This document shows positions 21,845 through 33,328 of a stretch of 64,000 nt of DNA, piece by piece. The notes under the pieces are model-generated. The model was not told the DNA's origin. It searched no databases and saw only the letters and a program-made list of their open reading frames with translations. The position numbers were made by a program, and so were the translations under genes. Positions within the stretch are counted from its first letter, which is position 1. The number at the start of each line of letters is the position of its first letter. Origin of the DNA: Hydrangea macrophylla (lineage: Eukaryota; Streptophyta; Magnoliopsida; Cornales; Hydrangeaceae); NCBI GenBank assembly GCA_033977485.1, contig CM066983.1, positions 108,963,580-109,027,579 on the forward strand, read 5' to 3'.

Positions 21845-23950
21845 TATAACACCCCTATTTGTGTTACTACTTTTGCATTTCATTATCATGCATGATAATG
21901 TGATGTGGCGTGTCTTACGACACATGTTGGGTGAGTTTTGACTCACGAGTCATTTTGGGTGTCTGTATTAGAGAACCCTTTGAAACTGTGGTGATTGAGG
22001 ATTTGTTGTTGCGACGTCTCTCCGAGTGTGAGACGGTCACTGTGGAATACTTTAAATGTTTATCTGAAAATAAATGTTTACCTGTGTATTTCAATATCTG
22101 TATTATTTTCTGTTTTAGAATTTATATATGTTGTTAGTTTTAGTATCCTGGTAAGAACGAATGAACACGTTATTAATTTGGTAGGCTAATTAGCAACTTC
22201 GGAAACGTCATGTAGAAATTCGCGTTTTAGCGACCAAACGAAACTTAGTCGAAAACTTTTATAATTTTGAGGTTTCACTTATAAAGCTATGAATAAGCTG
22301 TGTAGAAAGTTTCAGAGACTGATTATGAGTTTTGAAAACTCGTGGGGAGGTAAACGTAATTCCTGAGAGTTTTGCCTATATATAGATAGAGATGGTTGAG
22401 ATATTTTCTAAGTTCTTAACCTAAATTCCAAAAAGGGGGCCATAGGGAGATTTTTGAGCTTAGAGCTTTGCGACGCCAAACGACGACCTTCTGTCAGTTT
22501 GTTTTCTCCCAGATTTCATATTCGAGCTCCTCGAGGTAAGAGCTTCGTTTTGATATATGTTAGGGCTTGTTTGGCCAAGTTTTCCGAAAAGTCTTTTTCT
22601 AGAATTTTTCATAAAAGTTGATAAATGGAATTTTGATTCATAGGAATTGTACTAGACGGACTTCTGCACGTTCTTTGTGCACGGGTTTTCTTTAGATTGA
22701 ATTATAGGAGCGTTATTCGGAGGTGAGTGATCCAACTATGTTTTGGAATGATTTTCTTGACATGTATTCATGTTATGTTTGAATAGCATGTGTTAATTCA
22801 TAGATATATATTGTGTAGTTCATATTGGGCATTTGTATTGATAAGTAGGCCCATTAGCACGATGAAATGTTTGATTTCCGCGAGCGTGGTGATATGTATT
22901 TGAGCATGTTAAGTTGCCTATGTGGGTCAGAAGGAGCACGTGGTCACCGTGCCATTTTGTGGAGCCGATATAGGCATTAAGGTCGCACGATTGAAGAGAA
23001 GAATCGTGGGTCTTACCCTTTCGCGTGGACTTATTGGCGAGGAGTCGCGGATTGGGAATATGGACGGGCACGTGAGTCTCCCGCGACTAGTATGAAATGT
23101 AGAGATGTGAATGCGGACATGTTTATCATTCATGTGCATATGTTGTTTTATTCACTAAGCGTTAGCTTAAACAAATCGAATATCTGTGGTTATTCAAATA
23201 ACCATTTCAGGTGTTAATGCTGGCGAGAAATCGGAGAAGTGAGCACGTGGGTTTAGAGTTCTCTTAGAAGGCAACCCGAATGTTGATCTTGTAGTTTTGG
23301 AACAATAGGAATGTTGTAATAAAGATTTTGAATGGTTTTAACTTATGTTTAACTTAGTATGTTTAGAGTGGACCTAAAGCATGGTAATAGTTAGTAACTC
23401 GTTGTAATTATACTTTGGTAATGTTTTAATACAGCTAGGATTACTTTGATGAGAAGTTGGAGTGTGTGGTTAACACTTGGTTGTTTTTGAAAAGCTTTTG
23501 AAACTTGTTTTTCTGTAGATTGGGCTGCTGTCAGGGGAGCAGTCGACTGGTCCAGTGTTCAGTCGACTGGACCCTTGTGCCTGCTAGCTACTGCTTTTTA
23601 ATATGGCAAAAGCAGTCGACTGGGCTCTGCCTCAGTCGACTGGACCTCTGTAGGTTTTGTGTTCATTTTGGTTCTGCTTGCTTCAGTCGACCGAAGGGGG
23701 AAATTCAGTCGACTGAAAGTTGGAGTCCCAGTCGACTGGATGGTCCGTTAAACCTTTTTGAAAACTCTTTGCTTTCTTCAGTCGACTGAGGTCCAGACCC
23801 AGTCGACTGGACCACTAGTTTAGAAAATGTGTTTTGTTTTCCACTGCATGTGTTCTTCAAAACCTAATTTTGGGAACGTTAATGAATTGGTTTAGCCTCG
23901 GTGGCGTGCCACAAGCTCCGGTTCCACTATTATGGAACCGGGCTGTGACA
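21845..23950 (+). mobile_element. Solo LTR of a Gypsy-type element with palindrome array (TSD CATAC)
   Basis: 2,106 bp beginning TATAACACCCC (expected TGTAACACCCC, so the terminal TG is mutated) and ending GGCTGTGACA. TSD CATAC is at 21840-21844 and 23951-23955, within Copia integrase. A TATA box is near 22377-22385. A split leader is predicted: donor CGAG|GTAAGA (22535/22536), acceptor TCATAG|GAATT (intron 22536-22643, 108 bp), 79-bp exon, donor GGAG|GTGAGT (22722/22723), acceptor CATTTCAG|GTGTT (intron 22723-23210, 488 bp). Eight perfect CAGTCGACTG palindromes and one variant lie at 23540-23809. It is a sister family to the Gypsy at 8591-17658. Confidence 0.88.
23540..23809. repeat. Array of nine CAGTCGACTG palindromes in near-pairs
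   Basis: Start positions are 23540, 23560, 23613, 23633, 23684 (variant CAGTCGACCG), 23706, 23729, 23779 and 23800. Neighbours within a cluster are 20-23 bp apart, with unrelated sequence between clusters. Each core contains GTCGAC. Confidence 0.9.
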
Positions 23951-23955
23951 CATAC

Positions 23956-25557
23956 ATCTGATCTTGATTCCAACTTATCCATCTTTCCCTTCCTCACATA
24001 GGCAGAACACCCCTAAATGTGCAAGTGTTGTAAGCTTGGCTTTCGCCCTGCCCACAACTCTCTAGGTGTCTTGGGAACAGATTTAGAAGGAACTAAGTTC
24101 AGAATGTACATTGCTGTCTCTAGGGCATATCCCCAAAAAGATAATGATAAAGTTGAGTAACTCATCACCGATCTTACCATGTCAAGTAAAGTCCTGTTCC
24201 TCCGTTCAGCGACACCATTCTGCTAGGGAGTTCTAGGTGCAGCTAACTGGGATATAATCCCATGATGTGTTAAGTAGTCCTTGAACTCTCCTAAGAGGTA
24301 CTCACCTCCTCGGTCAGATCGAAGAGACTTAATGTGTTTACTTAATTGCTTCTCAACTTCTGCCTGAAACTCCTTGAATTTCCCAAAAGATTCAGACTTG
24401 TGATGCATTAAGTAAACATAGTCATATCTTGAGTAATCATCAGTGAATGTGATAAAATACTCATAGCCTCCTCTAGCTCAAATGTTCAAGGGACCACACA
24501 CATTCATGTGAACTAGCTCCAACGGTTCTTTGGCTCTTAACCCTTTGGCCGAAAATGATTGTCTAGTCATTTTCCCTTCCAAACAGGATTCGCAGACTGG
24601 TAGCGGTTGGACAGAAAGAGATGTGAGAAGTCCATCAGCTACTAGTCTTTGGATCCTATTCAGATTAATGTGACCAAGACGTAAGTGCCAAAAATACGTT
24701 GAATTCACTTGAGAAACCTTCCTTTTTAATGGTAATATCTTGGATGAATCAACAGTCTCAGTGTCATGTACAGTGTAGGTATTAGGATATATCAAGTATA
24801 AACCATCTTGCAAAACACCAGAGCACAAAATAAAATGATCCTTCTTTATTAAAATTTTATTACTAAAAAACACTGAATATCCAAATTTTGAAAGACATAA
24901 AACAGAAATCAAATTTCTTCTTATTTCTGGTGTATAAAGACAGTCTTCTAATACTAATACCCTACCACTACCAAACTCTAATCTCATGACTCCTACTGCT
25001 TTCACTGCGACTCTTACATCAGATGCAAGAAAAAGGTAAATCTCATCTTTACTAAGCTTTCTGGTTACCTGGAACCCCTGCAATGAATTACAAACATGGT
25101 TAGTGGCGCCTGAGTCTACACACCAGGTATTAGTAGAATCTGTCACAAAACATGCCTCAATAACAAAAGACTGAAGTAAACCTCCCTTAGCCTGCTTCTT
25201 TGCCAAATAGACCGGGCAGTTTGCCTTCCAGTGTCCTTTCACTCCACACTCAAAGCACTTGCCTTGAGGTGCCTGATTCTCAGCCCGAACTACCTTCTTG
25301 CCTTTCCCCTTATTTTTCTTAAATTTACCTTTGGGATGTTGAGTGGGTTTCTTCTTTCCAAATCCTTTACCCTTAGGTTTAGACCCAGAAGAAACCTCAG
25401 CAACCATAACACTGACCTTGGATTTTACAACAGTCTCTGCTACCTGTAAGGCATTCAATAGTCCAGGTAATGTGTAACCAAGCTTGTTCATATTATAGTT
25501 AAGCCTGAACTGATTGAATGACTCGGGCAGAGACTGTATAATAAAATCAACTTGGGA
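23956..25557 (-). pseudogene. Copia gag C-terminus, protease and integrase, with stops
   Basis: Minus-strand frame after the gag stop. Seen in order: basic linker; CCHC knuckle (CFECGVKGHWKANC); protease (WCVDSGATNHVC); GAG-pre-integrase (YFWHLRLGHINLNRI, CESCLEGKMTRQSF); integrase core (SLRSDRGGEYLLGEF, GIISQLAAPRTP, QNGVAERRNRTLLDMV). Interruptions are TGA after CGPLNI (an ARGGYE continuation follows; CGA to TGA), TAG after APRTP (CAG to TAG) and TAG within HI-GCSAY (TGG to TAG). The frame is cut by the solo LTR at 23950. Confidence 0.9.
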
Positions 25558-26019
25558 TTATACATCAAGATCTGCTCCCAAGACCTCCAGTTCGTTTAAG
25601 TAAGCAATCATTTTTAGAACATGGTCTTGAACTGGAGTACCCTCAGCCATCTTAGTGTTAACTAGGTTGCGGAATGCAATTTGACGTGCATCACGTCCAT
25701 GCTCACCAAACATCTCCTTAAGGTTGAGCATTATATCTTTAGCAGTAGGCATAGACTGATGCTGGTGCTGGAGGACATTTGACATGGATGCCAATATATA
25801 GCACTTAGCCATCTCATCAGCCTTTGCCCACCACTCATAACTCTCACGGTCCTCTTTAGGAGAATCTAAGGCAGGAAGTTCAGGACAATCAGTAGAGAGC
25901 ACATATTTGTACCCTTCAGCAGTAAGCATTATATCCAGATTACGTTTCCAATCCACATAATTTGGTCCAGTTAATTTATTTTCCTTGAGGATAATTGACA
26001 ATGGGTTGAATGAAGACAT
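25558..26019 (-). pseudogene. Copia gag N-terminal part
   Basis: ATG at 26019 gives MSSFNPLSIILKENKLTGPN, the usual start of Copia gag (UBN2 type). It includes WKRNLDIML, MAKCYILASMSNVL and a region ending NELEVLGADLDV before TAA. The sequence resumes in frame with SQVDFIIQSLPESF, so TAA most likely replaced CAA. Together with 23956-25557 it forms one former gag-pol frame. Confidence 0.88.
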
Positions 26020-27792
26020 TTTATCTGAAAGTCAAAACATAAATAAACATAAATAAACATATAAGAATTCATGTACGCCAATGGGTATTTGCATCAAATA
26101 TGTAAAAGTATCTAGTGATCTCCTCTACAAAATCACAACTACATATTTGAGTAAATTAGAATACTAACTCTGTGATTATACGGCTCCTTGGGGAGATCAT
26201 ATGTTGCCACTAGTCAGCGGGAATCCCATCACTAACATACCATCTAGACATAAATGTCAAGTATTTAGTGACTTCCAATTTATCTTTAGCCTTCTAAAAT
26301 ATAAAAGCACTTTCACTCCTTGGGGAGAATACCTATCATATTTTAGTCAAGTGTACACTATGACCTTAAGTTTAAATTAGTTTTGTGAGTTAGTGTTTCC
26401 TTGGGGAAAAATTTCACTCCCACTCATCCTGATTTAAGCTTAAAAAAAATGTTACTCAACTTGGTAACTTAGTATGTTGACACCCTCCATAGGGGAGCCC
26501 TTTATAATTAGAGACGAGGTGACAACATCCCTTACCTTGAGTTGGTCATGGAAAGCCGTGGGGTATTATATCTATACCCCTCACCACTTGAATTTTTATT
26601 GTAGAGGTTAAAAACTAATTTATATTTTACATCACAAATATATATGAATCTATTTGAGGTTATCTATGCAAATTATTTGGAAAGATCCCTGTATAATTTA
26701 ATATTAAAAAATTATGGATAATGTCTCCCACTAAATTTCTAGAAAACACATTTGTCACATTTTAATTTTATTAGAAAAAAATAATTAATATTTTATAAAA
26801 TAAAATGATCTTGACAAATGAATTCTAGAAAATCTAATTCAAAAGGGATTTTATTACTAAAATATTCTATTCTAGATAAACTAGAAAATTTTAAATTCTT
26901 ATCTAATTAGAATTATACTTTACTTAGGACCCTTCTCAAATTTCAACTTACATAGATAACAACAATATGCATGATTTAAGTCCATGGATCAAATACATAA
27001 TAAATATCATGATGCTATCATGTAAGCATAATTACCATGCAACAAATAAGATAAGCATAAAAATAAACAATATAGCTTAAGCACAAGAAGCTGGGATTCC
27101 TTTAAGCCAAAAAAAAAACTATTAAAAAAATTCTAATACTAGAATATTTCGGCTGGAGATAATCCTCTTCATTAAACATTGCTTCCCAAATTGAAGTATA
27201 GCTTGGTTGACCATATCTTCTCATTCCGTACATGTCCATCCAAATTCAATTTTTATGGACTCTGGATTGGATCGGTAGATTGGATGTTATCTTGCTAAAC
27301 ATGACGACATCATCACATGTAATCATCCAAAGAGTAAATCAAATGCTTTGATAGTGCAATTGATCCTTCAAAGCATTGCATGACTTAGCTGCTACCATTC
27401 GAAAAAAAATAATTCCCAATTTCCAATCGGTCACTGTCATGTTGGTCCTTCAACTCTCATACGCAGTTAGTTGCAACAACTCATATCTCATAGGTTTACA
27501 AGAAATACAATTTAATTTACATCAAAAGAAAATTAAAATTGGCATAGGCGAAACAGATCTGGATTGCCCATTCACAGGAAATTCGATCCAAACCCCCTTT
27601 TACAATTGCCAAACAACCTACTACATCAGATCTACTTCTAGACTTTGAAGGAATCCAAAAAAATATATATATAATCATCATACACAACCAAAAACTACAT
27701 ATCTATGAACGATTCAAATGCAGAATTAAATATGATGATCCGTGAATTTTTTTTTTATTTAACCTTTTGATCAATCAACGATCTGTGAGACC
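26020..27792. other. Untranslated leader of the Copia element
   Basis: About 1.8 kb between the 5' LTR and gag on the minus strand. It is AT-rich, with no coding frame I would support. It contains short A-rich runs and a few GGGGAGA-type pieces, but no structured repeat that I could define. Confidence 0.6.
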
Positions 27793-27804
27793 GCTTTGAT
27801 ACCA
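27793..27804 (-). other. Copia primer-binding site
   Basis: On the minus strand TGGTATCAAAGC starts 2 nt after the 5' LTR end. It matches the initiator tRNA-Met complement TGGTATCAGAGC except for one G-to-A change. Confidence 0.85.
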
Positions 27805-27806
27805 CT

Positions 27807-29330
27807 TGTTGGAAATAATATTGAAAATATAGCGGAAGGATTTCAAAAAAATTCTGGATCCTCACAGTGGTTGATTAATCAAACGATTAAGTAAAATAAT
27901 ATTATTTTTAATTCGTTACCTCAAACTCTGAAGTTGAAGATGATACATTATGTAGCCTTTATCACCACTAGACCTTCACCGTTGTTCTCCAACCTTCATA
28001 TGCGTAGGAAGATGGTAGGAATCTCCCAAGCCACTCAAAGCTCTCAATATGGTGTATGTGATATTTCAGAACATTAGTTTTTCCTAACAGATATATTGTA
28101 TATATATAAGATATGGATACAGAGATATAGTAGCACTAAATCTCTTTTAAATTCAAATTACAAATTAATTTAAATTTAATATATGTATATATATTTATCT
28201 TTACAAAAAGATAAATTATCCATATACATATATATAAATAGAATCTGTTATATACAAACACCATACACAGCTTTAGTATGCACCCTACGGTTAGGAGCCA
28301 ACGATGGGATCTGATGGCCATCCTTTTTCTTGGCTTCCAATCACATCTTAGCCAATCTGATCAATCCTTGATCTAACTAAAACTGATTAATTACAGACAC
28401 ACCCTACTACAATGATGTAATTGCACTCCAAGAAAATAGAAATTATATTAAGGCCTAACTCAATAAATTTATCTACAAATATACCCCTCCACGTTAATAA
28501 GCAACACAAGGTAAAATATTAATTGATTGTCTACCTTTTTGGTCACATACTACTTACCACTTTTGGAAACTCTAGTTATCCACAATCGATCACGTATGGA
28601 AAGACCATACTACCCTTTTGCAAATAATTATTATTTAACTATAAATAATATATATATATATATAAACTGGTTTAGGAAAAACCCAACTGAGTACTCAGAT
28701 TTCTGTGATCGAATGAAACTATCCAAAAGTTATCCAACATGGATTCCATATTGAAGATACACGTTCACAGACCTCATTTACTAATCACCCAACATACCGA
28801 GGTATTGATCATAAGATCTCACTATGTAGTATATCAAAGCAATTAGCATAAGAGTGCTAAGTCCGTTTATCTCCTCAGAATTAAGAGTAATTTACAATTT
28901 AATGAACTAGATAAACAAACACTTAAGAGACAGTCATTTAGTGCAGTAATCTAATTAGCGATCCTGTTTAACGCATCAACCACGTTAACATATAAGTTGT
29001 GAGTTCATCCACTCCAATGACAGAGTTATGTCACCCCACCATGTAGCAACTATATGTTACAGTTGTCCATATGAATTGTCCCAAATTCATACTAATTGTG
29101 AACTAAGTTTCAAGTTGAAAGGAACTGATGATCATGAACTCCCGTGTGTGAATCCTTTCCATACTGCACCTAGATCATCTACAATTCAACTTGAGGACAC
29201 ATCTATACACTGCTCATGTATTGAAATGATACAGGTATACCCATAATATGTAATAATAATCAATAATAAGTTCAATTTATTAATAATAAAATGTATTAAC
29301 GAGTGACTTTAAGGGCATACAAACCCAACA
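27807..29330 (-). repeat. 5' LTR of the Copia element
   Basis: 1,524 bp, TGTTGGAAAT...ACCCAACA in plus reading, paired with 7070-8585. The TSD ATTAC follows at 29331-29335. Confidence 0.92.
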
Positions 29331-29335
29331 ATTAC

Positions 29336-29731
29336 CTCATTTGTGACTGTTGGGAGGGACTTCAATATACTTTATTACAATGTGACTGTTGGGGGCTGCC
29401 TAATTCACTATAAATATATCGGTTAGCTTGGCCTATAGATATATCTTCTTCCAAATTTCTCTTCTTCCTTTCCAGTTCTAAAAATACAGTTTCTGGAAAA
29501 AAATCCCTTCACTTCTTTTGGAGCAATTCTGAGTGCTCAAGTATTCTTTCAATTCGAATGCACATTTGAAAAAGTTTGATTGCTAAATCCTAGAGAACAT
29601 AGCGTCATATTGAGACCTTCTGCATCGAGTCAGTGACTCCATGGAGCAGAATTTTCTTAAGGATAGTGCTACTGTTGCTCACCTCAATCAAAACTCATAG
29701 TAATATCCTCCTTATTTCCAACACTTTTGTT
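29336..29731 (+). mobile_element. Remnant of an older Copia-type LTR split by the 22-kb element
   Basis: It has LTR-like features: TATA box CTATAAATATAT near 29409-29420, a leader, and an end in TTATTTCCAACA at 29731. Its TGTTGGGAGG-type start may be the piece at 7053-7064. The motif GTGACTGTTGGG is repeated at about 29345 and 29382. I found no matching target duplication, so this is tentative. Confidence 0.45.
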
Positions 29732-30069
29732 ATAAAAAATTGTTGGAAAATTCTATGATAGATCCTATTCGTTTCATATGTATCATGCATCTTAATGTTT
29801 TTTGTCCCAAAATGTTACAACATGTTCGAACTTACTTGTAATATTTTGGGATCAATTAATATAATGATATAAAATTGGGATGTATGAATCTATGATGCAA
29901 TTAAAACCACTAGCATGTGTCATAGAAGATCCTCAAATTTGTAATTTTGTATCACTTATTTTCTTGATACAAAATAAGTTTGGTACACTATTGCTCACCG
30001 TCTTCATTGGGTGTCATGTGCCTCATTATAGTAATTATGTTGATAGTACAGGAGCAAAATGGGAATGAA
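29732..30069. other. Gene-free stretch
   Basis: AT-rich sequence without a supported frame, RNA gene or clear repeat. Confidence 0.5.
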
Positions 30070-30440
30070 ATGGGACACATGTCATCTAATGAAGGCCTAG
30101 GTGAGTAATGGTGAACCAAACAATGTGAGCAAAAATGCTCTCTATTTTCTTTTGAGAGCATTTTTCCTCACCCACTCAGGCCTTCACTGGATGACACATG
30201 TCACATTCTAGTAATTATATTGATAATGTAGGGGCAAATGAGAATGGAATGGGACAAATGTCACTCAGTAGAGGCCTAAGTGAGCATAGGATGGCCAAAA
30301 ATGGGTGAGCAAAAATGCTATCTTTTTTTTAGAGTGCATTTTTGCTCACCCATTTAAGGGTTACATTTGTTTAATCGTGGGTCCCACTGCATTGGCCAAT
30401 GGAGTGCTTGGGTTATGCTCACCCAGGGTGAGCAAATGTG
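30070..30440. repeat. Two related hairpin (MITE-like) units
   Basis: Two stem-loops share the arms GTGAGCAAAAATGCT and AGCATTTTTCCTCACCC or GCATTTTTGCTCACCC (about 30126-30176 and 30305-30355). They are joined by related blocks containing GGCCTTCACTGG / GAGGCCTAAGTGAG. They look like adjacent or nested copies of one foldback MITE. No confident target duplication was found. Confidence 0.55.
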
Positions 30441-31189
30441 AACTCTTTCTTTTATACTCCTTCACTTTCCCACCACGTTGCTTACCCTTCTCTCTAGAAC
30501 TTTCAACCCCTCATTTGCTTTCTCATCCACCAGCAACCACATCCACTACCATCCGACCCTCTTCCCAACAACCACCAGTCCTCTTCCCCCCTCCCACCCC
30601 TTACCACCTTCTCTTGGCTCATATCTGTTTCAGATATGAGATCGCCTCCTTTGTGAAGGTTTTTCTGGGTTTTTTTTCTTCTCATTTTCCAGTTCTTCGC
30701 CTTTGTTTTGTTCCCTTTCCTTGATGTGTGTTTCTATGTGTTTTCCTTGGGTTCAAGAAGTTAAATGTTGGCTAGACCAATCTTGAAACAATAGATTGGT
30801 TTTTGTGATCATTGGAAATATGGTTAGTGGCTTTTGGCCTCTCTTCTACTGCAGTGCTACCTTTCATGGTATACCTTTTGTTACCATGAAAGCTTTTCAA
30901 GCAACTTTGATTGTTTCCTTTAGTGAAGCTTCTTTACTTTTTTGGACTTGGGTTTCTGTCACCTTCTTTTTTTGGGTGGCATCTACCATCTACAATGTTG
31001 AAGCAGCCATGGGTAAAGACGGAGCCAGCATTTTTTGTCAGGGAGGCCTAGGCTATACAACGGATCAAGGGCAGCGCCCCCAATGCGATTTTTTTTTGGT
31101 CTACTTATACATAATCATTTTTATTTTATTTTCATTTTTTATTTTGTAAAATGCACATTTGTCATACACACAGTATGACCTCCAACTTT
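30441..31189. other. Unassigned stretch with leader-like CT-rich sequence
   Basis: Pyrimidine-rich leader-like sequence (30450-30720) is followed by sequence with GGAGCCAGC...CAGGGAGGCC (about 31021-31050), a style common in degraded transposons. The open frame at 30796-31149 starts with TTG and shows no family resemblance, so I do not call a gene. Confidence 0.35.
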
Positions 31190-31458
31190 CCACAGTCGAC
31201 TAGGTCCCCGACACAGTCGACTGGATTGGGCTGTTGAGTTGTGATGCTTCTGTGACCTCCAAAGCAGTCGACTGGATACGCTGCTTTCAAAATGAATTGT
31301 TTCTTTAAGTGTTTTCAAGTGGGAAAACTTCTTATAACTCTGATTTTAATGCAATCTATTTATTTTATTCTGTTGCTATGACCTTTAGTTGAATTGGATG
31401 AGCTCTGGTGGTATACCACGTGTCCTATTTCCGCCCGAAAGTGGGATGGGTCATGACA
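31190..31458 (+). mobile_element. 3' fragment of a Gypsy-type LTR
   Basis: It ends GGGATGGGTCATGACA (31458), nearly the same as the 3' end of the Gypsy LTR at 10744. The preceding GAATTGGATGAGC...CACGTGTCC block is shared too. Upstream are three CAGTCGACT-type palindromes (31193, 31214, 31265), the first two 21 bp apart. The 5' part is missing. Confidence 0.75.
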
Positions 31459-33043
31459 GGGGTGAGGTGAAAAAACAAAATCAAGCTACTTACTTGTTTC
31501 TTTTCTTCTAAAAATTCTTCATTAATGAAAGCATATTTAACATTAAGATATGACTAGTTATGGTATATTGAACACATTTGAAAGCCTGACATACAACATG
31601 ACCAGTTAATATGAAATTTAAACTACTCATATCTGAAGTATTATTATGTCATAAACTTGTAAAACATCTCTCATAATAATAATAAGAATAATAATAACTT
31701 GTTAAACAAAATAACAAAGATTGATCATATGTAGAAACTTTTAAAGCTCTCTCTCGTAATGGGTTCTGCATTTTTTTTTATGGGGTAAGCTGGGTTATGC
31801 AATCTTATGAAGGGAAAGAGTGTGTAATCTAACTAGGGAACTGCAATTCGCACTCTATTAATTATTAAATGTATTTTATGGAGTGCATGATACGGTTGAT
31901 ACCACATACTTTGAAAATGATATCATAGAGTGCATTTAGTAATTTTTGTAGTGCGAATAATATTTTCCTTTAACTATTGCATTGCATTTTAGTGAGTAGG
32001 TTTTGTATTGTTTTAAGATATTATTTTTGTGTTGGCAATCAAAATTACACACGCAATTCAATCACATTTTAAAATAAATATGGTATTAGTCTTGCAAGCT
32101 ATCATTCCACACTATCCTTCAAAGATTTAGAATCTATACGTAAATATTGTACAATTAGGTTAATTAATTACAGATACATCTTTTGTGATTAGCGTGTATT
32201 TTAAGTTGCCTCATACGGTTTTAGATGTGTCACTGATACTCCAAGGTTTGGACTTTGGACTAATGTGCAAGGTTTGAACTTTGGACTAATGTGCACCATT
32301 AGAATATCCATTAAATTTAATGGCATAGAATTTTGAGTAGTTCTATCCTTGAGGTTAATTGCAGTCTGCAGATCTATCTCAAGTAATTAGAGTGTCTTTC
32401 AAATACACCATATGCAGGCTTTATTCTATTAATTTTTATTTTTAATAAAAAGGGTAATACTATTCGTACTTCATGGGTGACTTATTATACTCAAAATTTT
32501 GTCCTTTAACATGCTTTGAAAAGTGTGTCTCTTTGTATTTTCACATATAATTTGAAGTGCAAGAGGTTATCTATAAAGTGCAAATATCATTACCCTTTAA
32601 TAGATGCACTTGCACATTATATAAATGACAAGAGAATTAGTGATATATTTGAAATAACAAGAGATAAATTGTAATGGACCCTTTAAATTGTCAATTTTAC
32701 AATCTAACACAACATTCAACTGGAAAAATAAGAAAGAAATACGATAAAATCCCCAACTTTTATGTATATGGATTCATTCATGAGCGTGTGTTTTAATTTT
32801 TAACACACACATATGAAACCATGTGTCAAAAGATTTTGGGAAAGATAGATTGATATATAACTCACGTAACACATTGAATAAATATTTGTTAAATGAGAGT
32901 GTGAACAAAAATACGTAGTATACAGCACATAAATCACTTTTCTTTGTAATCTATGCAAAATTATGGAAATCCAAGTCAAACTGAAACAGTACACAATTTG
33001 GGGATACGCCTTGAATGATCACGAATATAGACAATTTCTCATA
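31459..33043. other. Intergenic stretch upstream of the TCP gene
   Basis: AT-rich, no coding sequence supported. One short direct duplication around AAGGTTTGGACTTTGGACTAATGTGC (about 32242-32292). Distal promoter elements of the TCP gene may lie here but none is recognisable. Confidence 0.45.
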
Positions 33044-33077
33044 GTGGGCCCAAGCAAAAACAGACCAGTGGGCCCAC
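33044..33077 (+). promoter_or_regulatory. Two class I TCP-type binding sites
   Basis: GTGGGCCC at 33044-33051 and the palindromic GTGGGCCCAC at 33068-33077 match the class I TCP consensus GTGGGNCC (site II type). Their starts are 24 bp apart. They lie about 250-285 bp upstream of the TCP gene's ATG, suggesting autoregulation or cross-regulation by paralogues. Confidence 0.6.
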
Positions 33078-33194
33078 ACAAGACCAGGACTCCAAATTGA
33101 CAAAACCAAGGAAACCAAACCCCACTCAACTCAACTCTCACATCAAAGGAAGACAGACCCCTTTCTTACTTACCCTTTTCAGTTTCAGTATATC

Positions 33195-33260
33195 TATAAA
33201 AAAGTTTATATGTGGGGTCAGTAGAATCCCAAAAACCCCAGGTTCAATTTGAAACCCTAA
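33195..33260 (+). promoter_or_regulatory. TATA box and telo-box of the TCP gene
   Basis: TATAAA lies at 33195-33200, 129 bp before the ATG region. A telo-box AAACCCTAA is at 33252-33260. A CT microsatellite leader (33279-33312) follows. Site II plus telo-box is a combination seen in plant genes expressed in dividing cells. Confidence 0.6.
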
Positions 33261-33273
33261 CACCGGCTACCCT

Positions 33274-33316
<43 letters not shown>

Positions 33317-33328
33317 CTAGACTAGAAT

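Larger units (their letters stand above)
7070..29330 (-). mobile_element. Ty1/Copia retrotransposon, swollen to 22 kb by three nested insertions
   Basis: The right LTR (27807-29330) and left LTR (7070-8585) are direct repeats in TGTTGG...CCAACA format, with target duplication ATTAC at 7065-7069 and 29331-29335. The element reads on the minus strand: 5' LTR on the right, primer site, gag, protease, integrase, RT and RNase H, then 3' LTR on the left. This gag-PR-INT-RT-RNaseH order is diagnostic of Copia. Three LTR-type insertions sit inside: 8591-17658, 19062-21304 and 21845-23950. Removing them leaves an element of about 8.8 kb. All coding parts carry stops; it is dead. The two LTRs differ at several percent of positions in stretches I compared by eye. 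Confidence 0.93.

Noticed and set aside
21116..21946. 276-codon open frame on the minus strand as one gene
   Set aside because: Only 21310-21839 is Copia polyprotein; both ends are read-through into inserted solo LTRs.
24223..24408. 61-aa frame (MHHKSESF...) as a small gene
   Set aside because: It is an internal piece of Copia integrase between stops, not an independent gene.
30796..31149. 117-aa membrane-like frame
   Set aside because: It begins with TTG, is rich in T-run codons and has no recognisable family or splice context.
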